Shown: positions 52,009 through 61,497, numbered from the stretch's first letter. The stretch: 64,000 nucleotides of DNA from Actinoallomurus sp963850195 (GCA_963850195.1 CAWKKD010000009.1:558001-622000), one strand, 5' to 3'. The notes: a model not told the origin generated them from the letters alone. Program-made: numbers and translations.

Positions 52009-53118
52009 ATGTCCGCACCCAACAAGTCCTATGACCCGGTCGAGGTCACCGCGCTGCACCCGGACGAGGTGGCCCGCATGCGCGCGGAGGCCCTCGCCGC
52101 CATCGAGGCGGCCTCGAGCCTGGACGAGCTGAAGCAGGTCCGGCTGGCCCACGCCGGCGACCGCTCTCCGCTCGCGCTCGCCAACCGCGAGATCGGCGCG
52201 CTGCCGCCCCAGGCCAAGGCCGAGGCCGGCAAGCGCGTCGGCACCGCACGCCGCGACGTCTCCGAGGCGCTCAAGCAGCGCCAGGCCGAGCTGGAGGACG
52301 AGCGTGACCAGCGCGTCCTCGTCGAGGAGGCCGTCGACGTCACCCTGCCCTGGAACCGTACGCCCAAGGGCGCCCGGCACCCGATCACCACGATCCAGGA
52401 GCGGATGGCCGACGTCTTCGTCTCCATGGGCTTCGAGGTCGTCGAGGGGCCCGAGGTCGAGGCCGACTGGTTCAACTTCGACGCCCTCAACTTCCCGCCC
52501 GCGCACCCCGCGCGCGAGATGCAGGACACCTTCTTCGTCGAGTCCGAGGACTCCGGCCTGGTCCTGCGCACGCACACGTCGCCGATGCAGATCCGCGCGC
52601 TGCTGAGCCGCGAGCTGCCGGTCTACGTCGTCGGCGCGGGCAAGACGTTCCGCACGGACGAGCTCGACGCGACGCACAGCCCGGTCTTCCACCAGATGGA
52701 GGGCCTGGTCGTCGACGAGGGCATCACGATGGCCGACCTGCGCGGCGCGATCGGCGCGTTCGCCTCAGGCATGTTCGGCGAGGGGCTGCGGACCCGGTTC
52801 CGCCCCTACTTCTTCCCGTTCACCGAGCCATCCGCCGAGGTGGACATGGAGTGCTTCGTCTGCCGTGGCGCCTCCGCGGAGCCCGGCGGCGACCCGTGCC
52901 GTACGTGCCGGTCCGAGGGCTGGATCGAGCTCGGCGGCTGCGGCATGGTCAACCCGCGGGTGCTGGTCGCCTGCGGCGTCGACCCGGAGCGGTACAGCGG
53001 CTGGGCGTTCGGACTCGGCGTCGAGCGCACGCTGATGTTCCGGCACGGGGTCGAGGACATGCACGACATGGTCGAGGGTGACGTTCGCTTCACTCGCGCC
53101 TTCGGAATGGAGATCTGA
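52009..53118 (+). CDS. pheS: Phenylalanyl-tRNA synthetase alpha subunit
   Basis: Catalytic subunit of the heterotetrameric class II enzyme, 369 aa. N-terminal coiled coil, then HPITTIQERMADVFVSMGFE (in part), motif 2 RTDELDATHSPVFHQMEG, a four-cysteine segment CFVC...CRTC and motif 3 SGWAFGLGVERTLM. ATG 52009 lies at the expected N-terminus; an upstream in-frame ATT/GTC reading is not needed. pheT follows with no gap. Confidence 0.97.
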   Translation: MSAPNKSYDPVEVTALHPDEVARMRAEALAAIEAASSLDELKQVRLAHAGDRSPLALANREIGALPPQAKAEAGKRVGTARRDVSEALKQRQAELEDERDQRVLVEEAVDVTLPWNRTPKGARHPITTIQERMADVFVSMGFEVVEGPEVEADWFNFDALNFPPAHPAREMQDTFFVESEDSGLVLRTHTSPMQIRALLSRELPVYVVGAGKTFRTDELDATHSPVFHQMEGLVVDEGITMADLRGAIGAFASGMFGEGLRTRFRPYFFPFTEPSAEVDMECFVCRGASAEPGGDPCRTCRSEGWIELGGCGMVNPRVLVACGVDPERYSGWAFGLGVERTLMFRHGVEDMHDMVEGDVRFTRAFGMEI

Positions 53119-55611
53119 ATGCGCGTCCCAATTTCGTGGCTGCGTGAGTACGCCGAGCTGCCGGCGGGCGCGGACGCACGCGAGATCGCCCGGCGGCTGA
53201 TCGCCGCCGGGCTCGAGGTGGAGAGCATCGACGAGCTCGGCACCGACCTGACCGGCCCGCTCGTGGTCGGCCGGGTCCTGGCGGTCGAGGAGCTCACCGA
53301 GTTCAAGAAGCCGATCCGGTACTGCCAGGTCGATGTCGGCAACCCGGAAGCGCAGAACATCATCTGCGGCGCGACCAACTTCGCCGAGGGCGACCTGGTC
53401 GTCGTCATCCTGCCGGGCGGCGTGCTGCCCGGCGGGTTCGAGATCGGCTCGCGCAAGACGTACGGGCGGCTGTCCGAGGGCATGATCTGCTCCGAGCGCG
53501 AGCTGGCCATGGGCGACGGCCACGACGGCATCCTCGTGCTGCACGAGTCCTCGGGCGTCGTACCCGGCCAGAATGCCGTCGAGCTGCTCCAGCTGCGCGA
53601 CGACGTCCTCGACATCGCCATCACTCCGGACCGCGGCTACACCGCCTCGATCCGCGGGATCGCGCGTGAGGCCGCCACGGCGTTCGGGGTGCGCTTCAAC
53701 GACCCCGCCGCGACCGAGCCACCCGCCGCGACCGGCGAGTCCTACCCGGCGTCCATCGCGGACCCCGGCGCCTGCTCGCGCTACGTCCTGCGGGAGGTAC
53801 GCGACCTGGACCCGGCGGCGCCCAGCCCGATCTGGCTGATGCGCCGGCTGCAGAAGTGCGGCGTCCGCTCGATCTCGCTGGCCGTCGACATCACGAACTA
53901 CCTGATGCTGGAGTTCGGCCAGCCGCTGCACGCCTGGGACCGTGGCAAGCTCAAGGGCCCGATCGTCGTACGCCGCGCCGCGCCGGGTGAGCGGATGGAG
54001 ACCCTCGACCACGTCGTACGCGACCTGGACCCCGAGGACATCCTGATCACCGACGAGTCCGGCCCGGTCAACATCGCGGGCGTCATGGGCGGGCTGACCA
54101 CCGAGATCGACGAGAAGTCCACCGACATCGTCATCGAGGCCGCGCACTTCTCGCCCGAGGCCATCGCGCGCACCGCGCGCCGGCACAAGCTGCACAGCGA
54201 CTCCTCGTACCGCTTCGAGCGCGGCGTCGACCACGAGCTCCAGCGGCAGGCGGCGGCCGAGGCCGTACGCCTGCTCGCCGAGCTGGGCAAGGCCGAGATC
54301 GTGCCGGGGGAGACCTGCCTGCGCGCACCGCTCGAGCCGCGCGCGATCGCGATGCGGGCCGACCACCCCGACCGGGTGGCCGGCATGGAGTACGGCCGCG
54401 ACACCGTCGTACGCCGGCTCGGCGACGTCGGCTGCGCGGTCTCCGGCACGGACGCGCTGACCGTGACGCCGCCGTCGTGGCGCCCGGACCTGCGCGACCC
54501 CAACGACCTCGCCGAGGAGGTCATCCGCCTCGAGGGGTATGAGAACATCCCCGCCCGCGTGCCGCGTTCGGTCCCCGGGCGCGGGCTCACGTCCACCCAG
54601 CGGCTCCGCCGCAGGGTCGGCCGCGCGCTCGCCGCCGACGGCTACTCCGAGGTGCTCGGCTACCCGTTCGCGTCCGAGGGCGACTGGGACGCCCTGCAGC
54701 TTCCCGCCGACGACGACCGTCGGCGCGCGCTGCGCCTCGCCAACCCGCTCACCGACGACGAGCCGCTGCTGCGGACGACCCTGCTGCCCGGCCTGCTGCG
54801 CGCGCTGAGCCGCAACGTCGGGCGCGGCTTCACCGACGTGGCGCTGTTCGAGATGGGCCTGGTCTACCGGCCGCGACCCGGCGCCGCCACCCGTCCGCCG
54901 CGCCCGCCGCTGCACCGCGGCCCGACGCCGGAGGAGCTCGCCGCGATCGAGGCGGCGGTCCCGGACCAGCCGCTGCGCGTCGGCGCCGTACTGGCCGGCG
55001 AGCGTGACCCGGCCGGCTGGTGGGGCCCCGGACGCCCGGCGACCTGGGCCGACGCCATCGAGGCCGCGCGTACGGTCGCGGGCGAGGCAGGCGTGGAGCT
55101 GGAGATCGTCGCCGACCAGCACGCGCCCTGGCACCCCGGCCGCTGCGCGAAGCTGCTGGCCGGCGGGACCCTGGTGGGGCACGCCGGCGAGCTGCACCCG
55201 CGCGTCACCAAGGCCTACGACCTGCCGGCCCGTACCTGCGCGATGGAGCTCGACCTGACCCGGCTCGAGCCGTTCGCGGTCGGCACGGTGCCCGCTCCGG
55301 ACATCACCACCTACCCGGTGGCGACGCAGGACGTCGCGCTGGTCGTACCGCAGGACGTGCCCGCCGCCGACGTCGAGGCCGCGCTGCGGGCCGGCATCGA
55401 CCGGCACGGGGCCGGCGAGCTGCTGGAGTCGGTGCGGCTGTTCGACCTCTACACCGGTGAGCAGGCCGGCGAGGGCAACAAGTCGCTCGCCTACACCCTG
55501 AGGTTCCGCGCGGCCGACCGTACGCTGACGGCGGAGGAGACGACCGCGGCCCGCGACGCCGCCGTCGCCGAGGCCACCGAGCGGATGGGCGCCTCACTGC
55601 GCGGCGCCTGA
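53119..55611 (+). CDS. pheT: Phenylalanyl-tRNA synthetase beta subunit
   Basis: Beta subunit with tRNA binding and editing, 830 aa. In order: MRVPISWLREYAELP, the EMAP-like tRNA-binding domain (LVVGRVLAVEELTEFKK), B3/B4 editing domain, B5 domain, a catalytic-like core without activity, and a C-terminal ferredoxin-fold anticodon-binding domain (DLYTGEQAGEGNKSLAYTL). ATG begins directly after the pheS stop. Confidence 0.97.
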   Translation: MRVPISWLREYAELPAGADAREIARRLIAAGLEVESIDELGTDLTGPLVVGRVLAVEELTEFKKPIRYCQVDVGNPEAQNIICGATNFAEGDLVVVILPGGVLPGGFEIGSRKTYGRLSEGMICSERELAMGDGHDGILVLHESSGVVPGQNAVELLQLRDDVLDIAITPDRGYTASIRGIAREAATAFGVRFNDPAATEPPAATGESYPASIADPGACSRYVLREVRDLDPAAPSPIWLMRRLQKCGVRSISLAVDITNYLMLEFGQPLHAWDRGKLKGPIVVRRAAPGERMETLDHVVRDLDPEDILITDESGPVNIAGVMGGLTTEIDEKSTDIVIEAAHFSPEAIARTARRHKLHSDSSYRFERGVDHELQRQAAAEAVRLLAELGKAEIVPGETCLRAPLEPRAIAMRADHPDRVAGMEYGRDTVVRRLGDVGCAVSGTDALTVTPPSWRPDLRDPNDLAEEVIRLEGYENIPARVPRSVPGRGLTSTQRLRRRVGRALAADGYSEVLGYPFASEGDWDALQLPADDDRRRALRLANPLTDDEPLLRTTLLPGLLRALSRNVGRGFTDVALFEMGLVYRPRPGAATRPPRPPLHRGPTPEELAAIEAAVPDQPLRVGAVLAGERDPAGWWGPGRPATWADAIEAARTVAGEAGVELEIVADQHAPWHPGRCAKLLAGGTLVGHAGELHPRVTKAYDLPARTCAMELDLTRLEPFAVGTVPAPDITTYPVATQDVALVVPQDVPAADVEAALRAGIDRHGAGELLESVRLFDLYTGEQAGEGNKSLAYTLRFRAADRTLTAEETTAARDAAVAEATERMGASLRGA

Positions 55612-55624
55612 CCCCGCGAACGCG

Positions 55625-55659
55625 AACGCCGGGCCACCGCGATGCGGTGGCCCGGCGTT
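55625..55659. terminator. Bidirectional hairpin after pheT
   Basis: A perfect 16-bp stem (55625-55640 with 55644-55659) around the loop GAT. It begins 14 bases past the pheT stop and ends 13 bases before the convergent ligase-peptidase stop, with T or A runs at both ends. Confidence 0.85.
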
Positions 55660-55672
55660 TCGGCGTCGAAGG

Positions 55673-58264
55673 TCAGATGACCCGGGCGCGCTTGCCCGCG
55701 TCGTTGCGGGCCGCCAGCTCGGTGAGCAGGAGGATCTCGCTCAGGCAGGCGTTCTCGAAGTCGCCGAGGTCCAGGCTCTCGTTCGCGCCGTGCGCGCGGG
55801 AGTCGGGGTCCATGCCCGCGCTGGTCACGAGGATGGCGGCGTCGGGGAACGCGTCGGCGAACGCGGCGATGAACGGGATCGTGCCGCCGATGCCGACGTT
55901 GACCACGTCCTTGCCGTAGGCCGCGCCGTACGCCGCGCGTGCCGCGTCGAAGGCGGGGCCCTCCGCGGCGATCGTGTAGGGGCTGCCGGCCTTGCCGCCG
56001 GTCACCTCGATCTGCACGCCCCACGGAGCGTTCTCGTGCAGGTGGCGCACGAGCTTCTCACGGCCCTCGGCGGCGTTCTCACCCGGCGCCAGCCGCAGGC
56101 TGATCTTGGCGCGGGCCGACTTGGCGAGCGTGTTGGAGGCGTTCGCCACGGACGTCGCGTCGATCGCCAGGACCGTGCACGCGGGCCGGCTCCAGACCCG
56201 TTCCGCGATGCTCCCGGTACCGATGAGCTGGACGCCGTCGAGCAGGCCGGCCTCGGCGCGGAACCGCTCCTCGGGGTACTCCGTCTCCGGTGCCGGCGCG
56301 GTGACCAGGCCTTCGATGGCGACGTTGCCCTTGTCATCGTGCAGCGTGGCCAAAAGCCGGCACAGCGCGGTCAGCGCGTCCGGGGTGGCGCCGCCGAACA
56401 TGCCCGAGTGCAGCGCGTGCTCCAGCGCGCGTACCTCGACCACGCAGTCGCACATGCCGCGCAGCGTCGTCGTGAACGCCGGGGCGCCGACCTCGAGGTT
56501 GGCGGAGTCGGCGAGCACGATGACGTCGGCCTTGAGCTTGTCGCGGTGGCGCTCCAGCATCGGGCCGAGGGTCGGCGAGCCGATCTCCTCCTCGCCCTCG
56601 ACGAAGACGGTGACGCCGACCGGGGGGTTGCCGTTGAAGACCCGGAGGGCCGCGAGGTGCGCGGCGATGCCGGCCTTGTCGTCGGAGGACCCGCGCGCGT
56701 GCAGGCGGCCGTCCCGCACCGTCGGCTCGAACGGCGCGCTCTCCCAGAGGGCCTCGTCGCCGGTGGGCTGGACGTCGTGGTGGGCGTACAGCAGCACGGT
56801 CGGCATGTCCATCGGCGCCGGGTAGCGCGCGAGGACGGCCGGCTGGCCGCCGTCGATGCCGTCGAGGATCTCGACCTCGGGCGCACCGGCGCCGCGCAGC
56901 AGCTCGGCGGTCAGCTCCGCGGTACGGCGCGTGTCCGCGTCGTGTGCGCGATCGGCGCTCACCGAGGGGATCTTGATGAGTTCGTCCAGGTCACGCCGGA
57001 CGGAGGGCAGGACCTCGGAGAGGGCCTGACGGAGATCTTCGCTCATGGAGGTGTCTTTCCCACTCGATGTCGTTGGAACGGTCTGCATGGTCACCAGGGA
57101 CGCCGCGTGGCTCGCCGCGTCGGCGGCGCTCCCCGCGTCCGAGCCGGCCGCGAGCACGTACCCCGCGCGGCCACGGAAGTCGGCGAGCGGTGCCACCACG
57201 TCGCCGACCTTGCTCATCTCACCGATGCGCAGGACGCCCTTGGCGGCCAGCGCGCCGGCGAGCCCGGTGATGCCGATCAACCGGCCGGGCTCGGGCGTCA
57301 GGAACCGGACCGCGGCCGCGCCACGGGGCACCGGAAGGGGCTCGGGGAGCTGACCGTACGCGAGCGCCATCGCCGAGTCCCAGGAGATGCTCACCCCGTA
57401 GATGATCTCCAGCATCTCCCAGATCCGTGCCCCGCCGAACCGAATGTTGATCTCCACGATCGTGGCACGGCCGCCGTCCACGATCACCTCGGTGTGGCAC
57501 GGGCCCCAGACGTGGCCGATGGCGTCCAGCGACGCCAGGACGGCGACGACGGCGGCCTTCGACTCGACGTCCGGGATGTCGCCCGGCAGCTCATGCGCGA
57601 TCTCGACGAAGTGGGGCGCGTCGGTCTTGTGCTTGGCGGTCAGCGCGAGCAGGCGATGCTCGCCCGCGGCGCTCATCGTCTCGACGCTGATCTCGCGTCC
57701 TCGCAGGTACTCCTCGGCGAGCACGCCGCCCGCCCTGGACTCGGCCGCGGTGTGCGCCCAGGCGGCGCCGACCTCGTCCGTACCGAGGACCAGTGAGATG
57801 CCGCGCCCGCCGTTGCCGTCGGCCGGCTTGAGGATCACGCCGCCGCGACACTCGTTCAGGAAGGCGCGCACCTGCTCGGGGCTCGCGCACACGCGGTGGC
57901 GGGTCGTGTCGAGCCCGCGCTCGGCTAAGCGCTTCCGCATCCCTGCCTTGTCCTGGGCGAGGGCCACGGCGTCCGCCGGGTTGACGCGGGCGCCGAGCTC
58001 CTCGCCCACGATGGCCGTGGGCAGCAGGGCGTGCTCGGTGAGGCCGATCATCGCGTCGATGGGCCGCCAGGCGTGTACCTCACGTGCACACGCGCGGAGG
58101 GCGTCGACGTCTGTGATGTCGGTGCTGAACCGGCGCAGCGACATCTGCCGGCCGTACGTGCCGTCGGTTCCGGTCCGCTCGATCAGCGACAGCGTGACCG
58201 GAGCTCCGATCAGCCGGCCCACGATCTCCATGCGGGCGCCGACGAGCACCAGGTGGGGGAACAT
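55673..58264 (-). CDS. ATP-grasp ligase fused to M20 dipeptidase
   Basis: One continuous 863-codon frame. Residues 1 to about 400 are an ATP-grasp ligase: GGVILKPADGNGGRGISLV (ATP lid), LAEEYLRGREISVE, the metal site HTEVIVDGGRATIVEINIRFGG (in part) and a C-terminal tail GYVLAAGSD. Residues 407-863, from ATG 57046, are an M20 metallopeptidase: HHDVQPTGD, SSDDKAG, VEGEEEIGSP and AHGANES, with both metal-binding halves. No stop lies between them (GKDTSMSEDL junction), although a weak GGGAAAG before 57046 could allow a separate start. Likely roles are peptide or amide bond formation and dipeptide cleavage. Last gene of the cluster, 29 bases after the MFS stop. Confidence 0.85.
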   Translation of the reverse strand: MFPHLVLVGARMEIVGRLIGAPVTLSLIERTGTDGTYGRQMSLRRFSTDITDVDALRACAREVHAWRPIDAMIGLTEHALLPTAIVGEELGARVNPADAVALAQDKAGMRKRLAERGLDTTRHRVCASPEQVRAFLNECRGGVILKPADGNGGRGISLVLGTDEVGAAWAHTAAESRAGGVLAEEYLRGREISVETMSAAGEHRLLALTAKHKTDAPHFVEIAHELPGDIPDVESKAAVVAVLASLDAIGHVWGPCHTEVIVDGGRATIVEINIRFGGARIWEMLEIIYGVSISWDSAMALAYGQLPEPLPVPRGAAAVRFLTPEPGRLIGITGLAGALAAKGVLRIGEMSKVGDVVAPLADFRGRAGYVLAAGSDAGSAADAASHAASLVTMQTVPTTSSGKDTSMSEDLRQALSEVLPSVRRDLDELIKIPSVSADRAHDADTRRTAELTAELLRGAGAPEVEILDGIDGGQPAVLARYPAPMDMPTVLLYAHHDVQPTGDEALWESAPFEPTVRDGRLHARGSSDDKAGIAAHLAALRVFNGNPPVGVTVFVEGEEEIGSPTLGPMLERHRDKLKADVIVLADSANLEVGAPAFTTTLRGMCDCVVEVRALEHALHSGMFGGATPDALTALCRLLATLHDDKGNVAIEGLVTAPAPETEYPEERFRAEAGLLDGVQLIGTGSIAERVWSRPACTVLAIDATSVANASNTLAKSARAKISLRLAPGENAAEGREKLVRHLHENAPWGVQIEVTGGKAGSPYTIAAEGPAFDAARAAYGAAYGKDVVNVGIGGTIPFIAAFADAFPDAAILVTSAGMDPDSRAHGANESLDLGDFENACLSEILLLTELAARNDAGKRARVI

Positions 58265-58293
58265 ATTCCGGGGTCGTCCTTATCCGTGAGTCG

Positions 58294-59568
58294 TCAGGAG
58301 CCGACGGTCGCCTGCTCGGGGGCCGGCGCTGGTTCGTTGCGCAGCCGTTCGCGCTCGGCCCAGCGGGCCACCGGAGGCGACGCCGAGCCGATCAGAGCGA
58401 GGACGACGCCGAGCACGAGCCAGCCGACCGCGCCGGCGGGCAGCACGATGGCCGTGAGGATGAACGCCCCGGAGACGTCCAGAGCCGATGACCCCAGGTT
58501 GAACACGGACAAGAACCGGCTGCGGGACCTGTCCGGCGACAGCGCCAGCTGCAGCCCCCAGGTGCCGGCCGCCTGCCACATCTCGGCGAGCGTGAGCGCG
58601 AGGGTGGCGACCACGAGGACCGCGCCGACGGTCAACGGCTTGATGGGCATGTGCACCACGGCGAGGGCCAGCATCCCGGTGCAGACCAGCATCAGCCATC
58701 CGGAGGCCCGCAGTACGCGCGCGGAGACGTCGACCTCCTCCGAGCGCCGGCTGAAGCGGACCTGCAGGACCACGACCAGCACGGTGTTGACGGCCACGAG
58801 CACGCTGACCATCGACTTGGGCGCCAGATGGTGGGTGACGATCCAGAGTGGGAGCCCGACCGCCAGGACCTGGCGGTGGATGCTGAGCAGCCCGGTGAAC
58901 ACAGTGGCGAGCAGGAACGCCGGGCGCTTGCGCACCAGGTCGGGAGCCTCGCCCTTGGCCTTGCGGATCGGCTTGGCGTCGCGGACCAGCTCGATCCGGC
59001 GCAGCAGGAACGCCGCGATCACGAACGACGCGGAGTTGCCGAGCACGATGGCCAGCATGGAGGCGCGGCCGGGGGACAGCAGGGCGAGCGCGGCCAGCAG
59101 GGCGCCGACCGTGAAGCCGGCGTTGCGGATGCTGCGCAGGGCGGCGGCGGTCTTGACGCGCTCGGACTCGTCCACCGCGGAGGTGACGAACGCGAGCAGG
59201 ATCGGCGGGCTGGCGCGTTCGGCCAGGCCGAGGAAGATCACGACCGCGACGTAGCCGGCGAAGTTGTGCACGAACACGTATCCGGCACAGCCGACCGCAC
59301 GCCACAACTGGAGACTCAGCAGCACCTTCTTCGGGCCGATTCGGTCGGCCAGGCCGCCCCACAGGACCGACACGGTCAGCCCGATCAGCGCGCCGACGGC
59401 CATGCCCTGGCCGATCTGGACCGGTCGCAGGCCCAGGACGGTGGTGAACAGGACGACCCCGGCGGACACGAAGGCGCCGTTTCCGGTCGAGTCGATGATC
59501 GAGACGATGAGCAGGCGGCGGGCGTTCGGGGACGCCCACAGTCCGTCTCTGAGATTCGGGAGCCTCAT
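58294..59568 (-). CDS. MFS transporter of the ATP-grasp cluster
   Basis: A 424-aa protein with about 12 TM segments. The MFS signature between TM2 and TM3 is GGLADRIGPKKVLLS, and the central cytoplasmic loop is basic (AKPIRKAKGEAPDLVRKRP). It is probably the exporter of the cluster product, though import cannot be excluded. ATG 59568 overlaps the stop of the upstream tail frame (ATGA). Confidence 0.88.
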   Translation of the reverse strand: MRLPNLRDGLWASPNARRLLIVSIIDSTGNGAFVSAGVVLFTTVLGLRPVQIGQGMAVGALIGLTVSVLWGGLADRIGPKKVLLSLQLWRAVGCAGYVFVHNFAGYVAVVIFLGLAERASPPILLAFVTSAVDESERVKTAAALRSIRNAGFTVGALLAALALLSPGRASMLAIVLGNSASFVIAAFLLRRIELVRDAKPIRKAKGEAPDLVRKRPAFLLATVFTGLLSIHRQVLAVGLPLWIVTHHLAPKSMVSVLVAVNTVLVVVLQVRFSRRSEEVDVSARVLRASGWLMLVCTGMLALAVVHMPIKPLTVGAVLVVATLALTLAEMWQAAGTWGLQLALSPDRSRSRFLSVFNLGSSALDVSGAFILTAIVLPAGAVGWLVLGVVLALIGSASPPVARWAERERLRNEPAPAPEQATVGS

Positions 59569-59785
59569 TTAACGGTGATTCCGATCAGTTCGCTGGCGTA
59601 CTCGGCACGGCTCCACGCCTCTTCGGCGTCGCTCCCCACCGCGATGACATGCCCGACACGGTCGCGCGAGGCCTGTGGAGGCGAGGCCCGCGCGCCGGGG
59701 GCGGTGGTGACCTGGGCCGACGAGGTGGCGGGTGGGCGAGGTCGCCGAGCAACCTCACACCGCACCCGGCCACGAGCGTTGCCAC
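59565..59785 (-). pseudogene. Broken ATP-grasp C-terminal tail fragment
   Basis: Two overlapping frames in the gap between the ATP-grasp gene and the MFS gene. Frame A starts at GTG 59785, four bases after AAAGGAG, and reads VATLVAGCGVRLLGDLAHPP before losing similarity. Frame B ends GHVIAVGSDAEEAWSRAEYA and so on to the stop at 59565; this matches the ATP-grasp tail of the fusion protein (GYVLAAGSDAGSAADAASHA). Together they look like a C-terminal remnant of a third ATP-grasp ligase split by a frameshift or deletion. Frame B is in the same frame as the upstream ligase, after its TGA. The stop is coupled to the MFS start. A small functional gene is possible but less likely. Confidence 0.55.
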
Positions 59786-59831
59786 CGGGCTCCTTTCTCG
59801 TCGTGCCTCCTCGGATGTCTCGTCCGCCGGG

Positions 59832-61106
59832 TCAGGAGTGGAGGTGGGGTCCGCCTGCTTCGGTCGGCTCGATGACGAGCTGGCTCTCCAGCTTCCGGAT
59901 GATCGCGTAGTCGGCCTCGATCGACTCCCAGTCCGGGCCGGACTGGATGATCCAGCCCAGGCTGCTGCTCATGCCGGTGGTGTACGGGACGTGCGTGCCG
60001 TTCTCCGGGACGCTCATGGCGAAGAACGTCGGGAGGTCCTTCGCGGCGTCGAGGAGCTCGATGTTGCGCAGGATCCCGTCCTGGTTCGCCGCCAGCCAGA
60101 GCGTGCGGCACTCCTTGACGATCTCGAAGCTCGGGAGGAACTCGCCGTCCACGTAGTGGCGGACCGTACGGTCGATCTGGTTGTCGCCGGTGGCCAGCGA
60201 GCCGGAGATCATCATGCAGCTGCCGGAGTAGCGCGCCGCGAGCTCGATGAGGCGCGGGCCCTTCGGGGTCAGCATCACCTCGGCGTGCGTCGAGCCGTTG
60301 CGGATCCCGCAGGCGTGCGCGGCGATCTTGGTGTACTCGGCGAGCTCCTCGACCACGGGGTCCTCGGGGTGGACGAAGTCGGCGACGTCGTAGATCCCGA
60401 TCTGGCCGTTCTTGTTGTGCTTGCGGTACTCGCAGACGTCCACCAGGCCGTGCTCGCCATCGACCGAGTAGAGGTCGACGATGTACTCGGTGCCCTCGGC
60501 GAACTCCTGCACGATCACGTCGTCGTTGACCATGCCGTAGTGGTTCTTGGTGCCGAGCAGCTGCTCGAAGTAGGCGCGCCAGTCGCCGCCTGCCTCGATG
60601 AGGACGACGTCCTCGGCGCCGCTGCTCTTCGGCGGCTTGATGACCAGGGGCTCGCCCTCGAGGCCGCTGGCGCGGATCCACTCGGCGACGGCGTCGCCGT
60701 CGTCGGAGCAGATCGTGCGCAGGTGCGGAACGCCCTCCTTCTCCAGGGACTTGGCCATCAGCGACTTGTCCCGGTGAATGGGGGAGGAGCCCGGCAGGTT
60801 GCCGGTTCCCGGCAGCAGGGCGTCGACGAGCCGGCCGGCCAGCTCGACGCCCGGCTCGAGACCCGGCACGATGCAGATCGGGTCGTAGTTCTTCAGCGTC
60901 GTGGTGAGTGCCTCGAAGTCACCGTCGAAGTAGTGGATCGCCTCGAAGTCCTCGGGGAACCAGCGCTTGAGGAAGGCCGGCATGGGTTCCGGCGTGCTCA
61001 TCACCGCGACGGGCAGGATGCCGCGGTCGCGGAACGCACTGGCGAACCCGCGAGAGTCCCCAAAAGGGATGTGATAGGCGTCGACGATGAGGGCGTAACG
61101 GTCCAT
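59832..61106 (-). CDS. ATP-grasp ligase (L-amino-acid ligase-like)
   Basis: A 424-aa stand-alone ATP-grasp enzyme forming an amide or ester bond between a carboxylate and a nucleophile. Visible parts: pre-grasp domain with VDAYHIPFGDSRGFASAF, EPLVIKPPKSSGAEDVVLI (ATP grasp), VIVQEFAEGTEYIVDLYSV, the metal region THAEVMLTPKGPRLIELAARYSG (in part; Ala replaces the usual Asn in E-x-N-x-R, as in L-amino-acid ligases) and a tail GWIIQSGPDWESIEADYAII. ATG 61106 was chosen; a longer upstream reading lacks homology-like sequence. Substrates unknown. The methyltransferase lies upstream. Confidence 0.87.
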   Translation of the reverse strand: MDRYALIVDAYHIPFGDSRGFASAFRDRGILPVAVMSTPEPMPAFLKRWFPEDFEAIHYFDGDFEALTTTLKNYDPICIVPGLEPGVELAGRLVDALLPGTGNLPGSSPIHRDKSLMAKSLEKEGVPHLRTICSDDGDAVAEWIRASGLEGEPLVIKPPKSSGAEDVVLIEAGGDWRAYFEQLLGTKNHYGMVNDDVIVQEFAEGTEYIVDLYSVDGEHGLVDVCEYRKHNKNGQIGIYDVADFVHPEDPVVEELAEYTKIAAHACGIRNGSTHAEVMLTPKGPRLIELAARYSGSCMMISGSLATGDNQIDRTVRHYVDGEFLPSFEIVKECRTLWLAANQDGILRNIELLDAAKDLPTFFAMSVPENGTHVPYTTGMSSSLGWIIQSGPDWESIEADYAIIRKLESQLVIEPTEAGGPHLHS

Positions 61107-61497
61107 CTGAAATTCGTGTCCTTCGGAGCTTGTCCGTGCCATGAACAGTGGGTCCGCAACGGACGCCACTGTAACCCCCATATAGGATTACGCTGGATCA
61201 TAAGGGGGGAAGCCTCCGGTTTCACGTCAAACGCCCGAAGTGGGGGTGACCTGGCCGTCCTCACCCGGCGGGACGCGTGGCCGTGGCTCCATCGACAGGG
61301 CCACGTCCCTGTGAGGTCCCGAGACGAACCGGCGCCATCGTGACTCCGTGGGCCCGCGTTCACCGAACGGGGATCTGTCACCCATCCGCCGCCGGTGAAC
61401 GCCGAATCGGTGCCACGGGCGTGCTCGGTTTCGCCGTCATCGGGTTCTGGCGAATGGCGTCCTTTCGGCCGCCGACATGCTCAGGACCTGCGCGTAC
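61107..61497. other. 391-base gap before the ATP-grasp ligase
   Basis: Non-coding stretch downstream of the methyltransferase stop. It contains an AT-richer patch with an imperfect inverted repeat near 61171-61191 and short T-rich runs, consistent with a second promoter for the ligase-MFS-fusion genes. No RNA gene or terminator recognised. Confidence 0.4.
61171..61191. promoter_or_regulatory. Inverted repeat and possible promoter before the ATP-grasp gene
   Basis: GTAACCC (61171-61177) faces GGATTAC (61185-61191) with one mismatch around CCATATA. On the minus strand this gives TATATGG, a possible minus-10 region about 75 bases upstream of the ligase start. Confidence 0.4.

Noticed and set aside
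52765..55407. Minus-strand frame of 880 codons opposite pheS and pheT
   Set aside because: Antisense shadow of two well-conserved synthetase genes; no domain in its translation.
55673..57046. M20 dipeptidase as an independent gene starting at ATG 57046
   Set aside because: Possible, but no stop codon separates it from the ligase and the ribosome site is weak, so I annotate one fused frame and flag the alternative.
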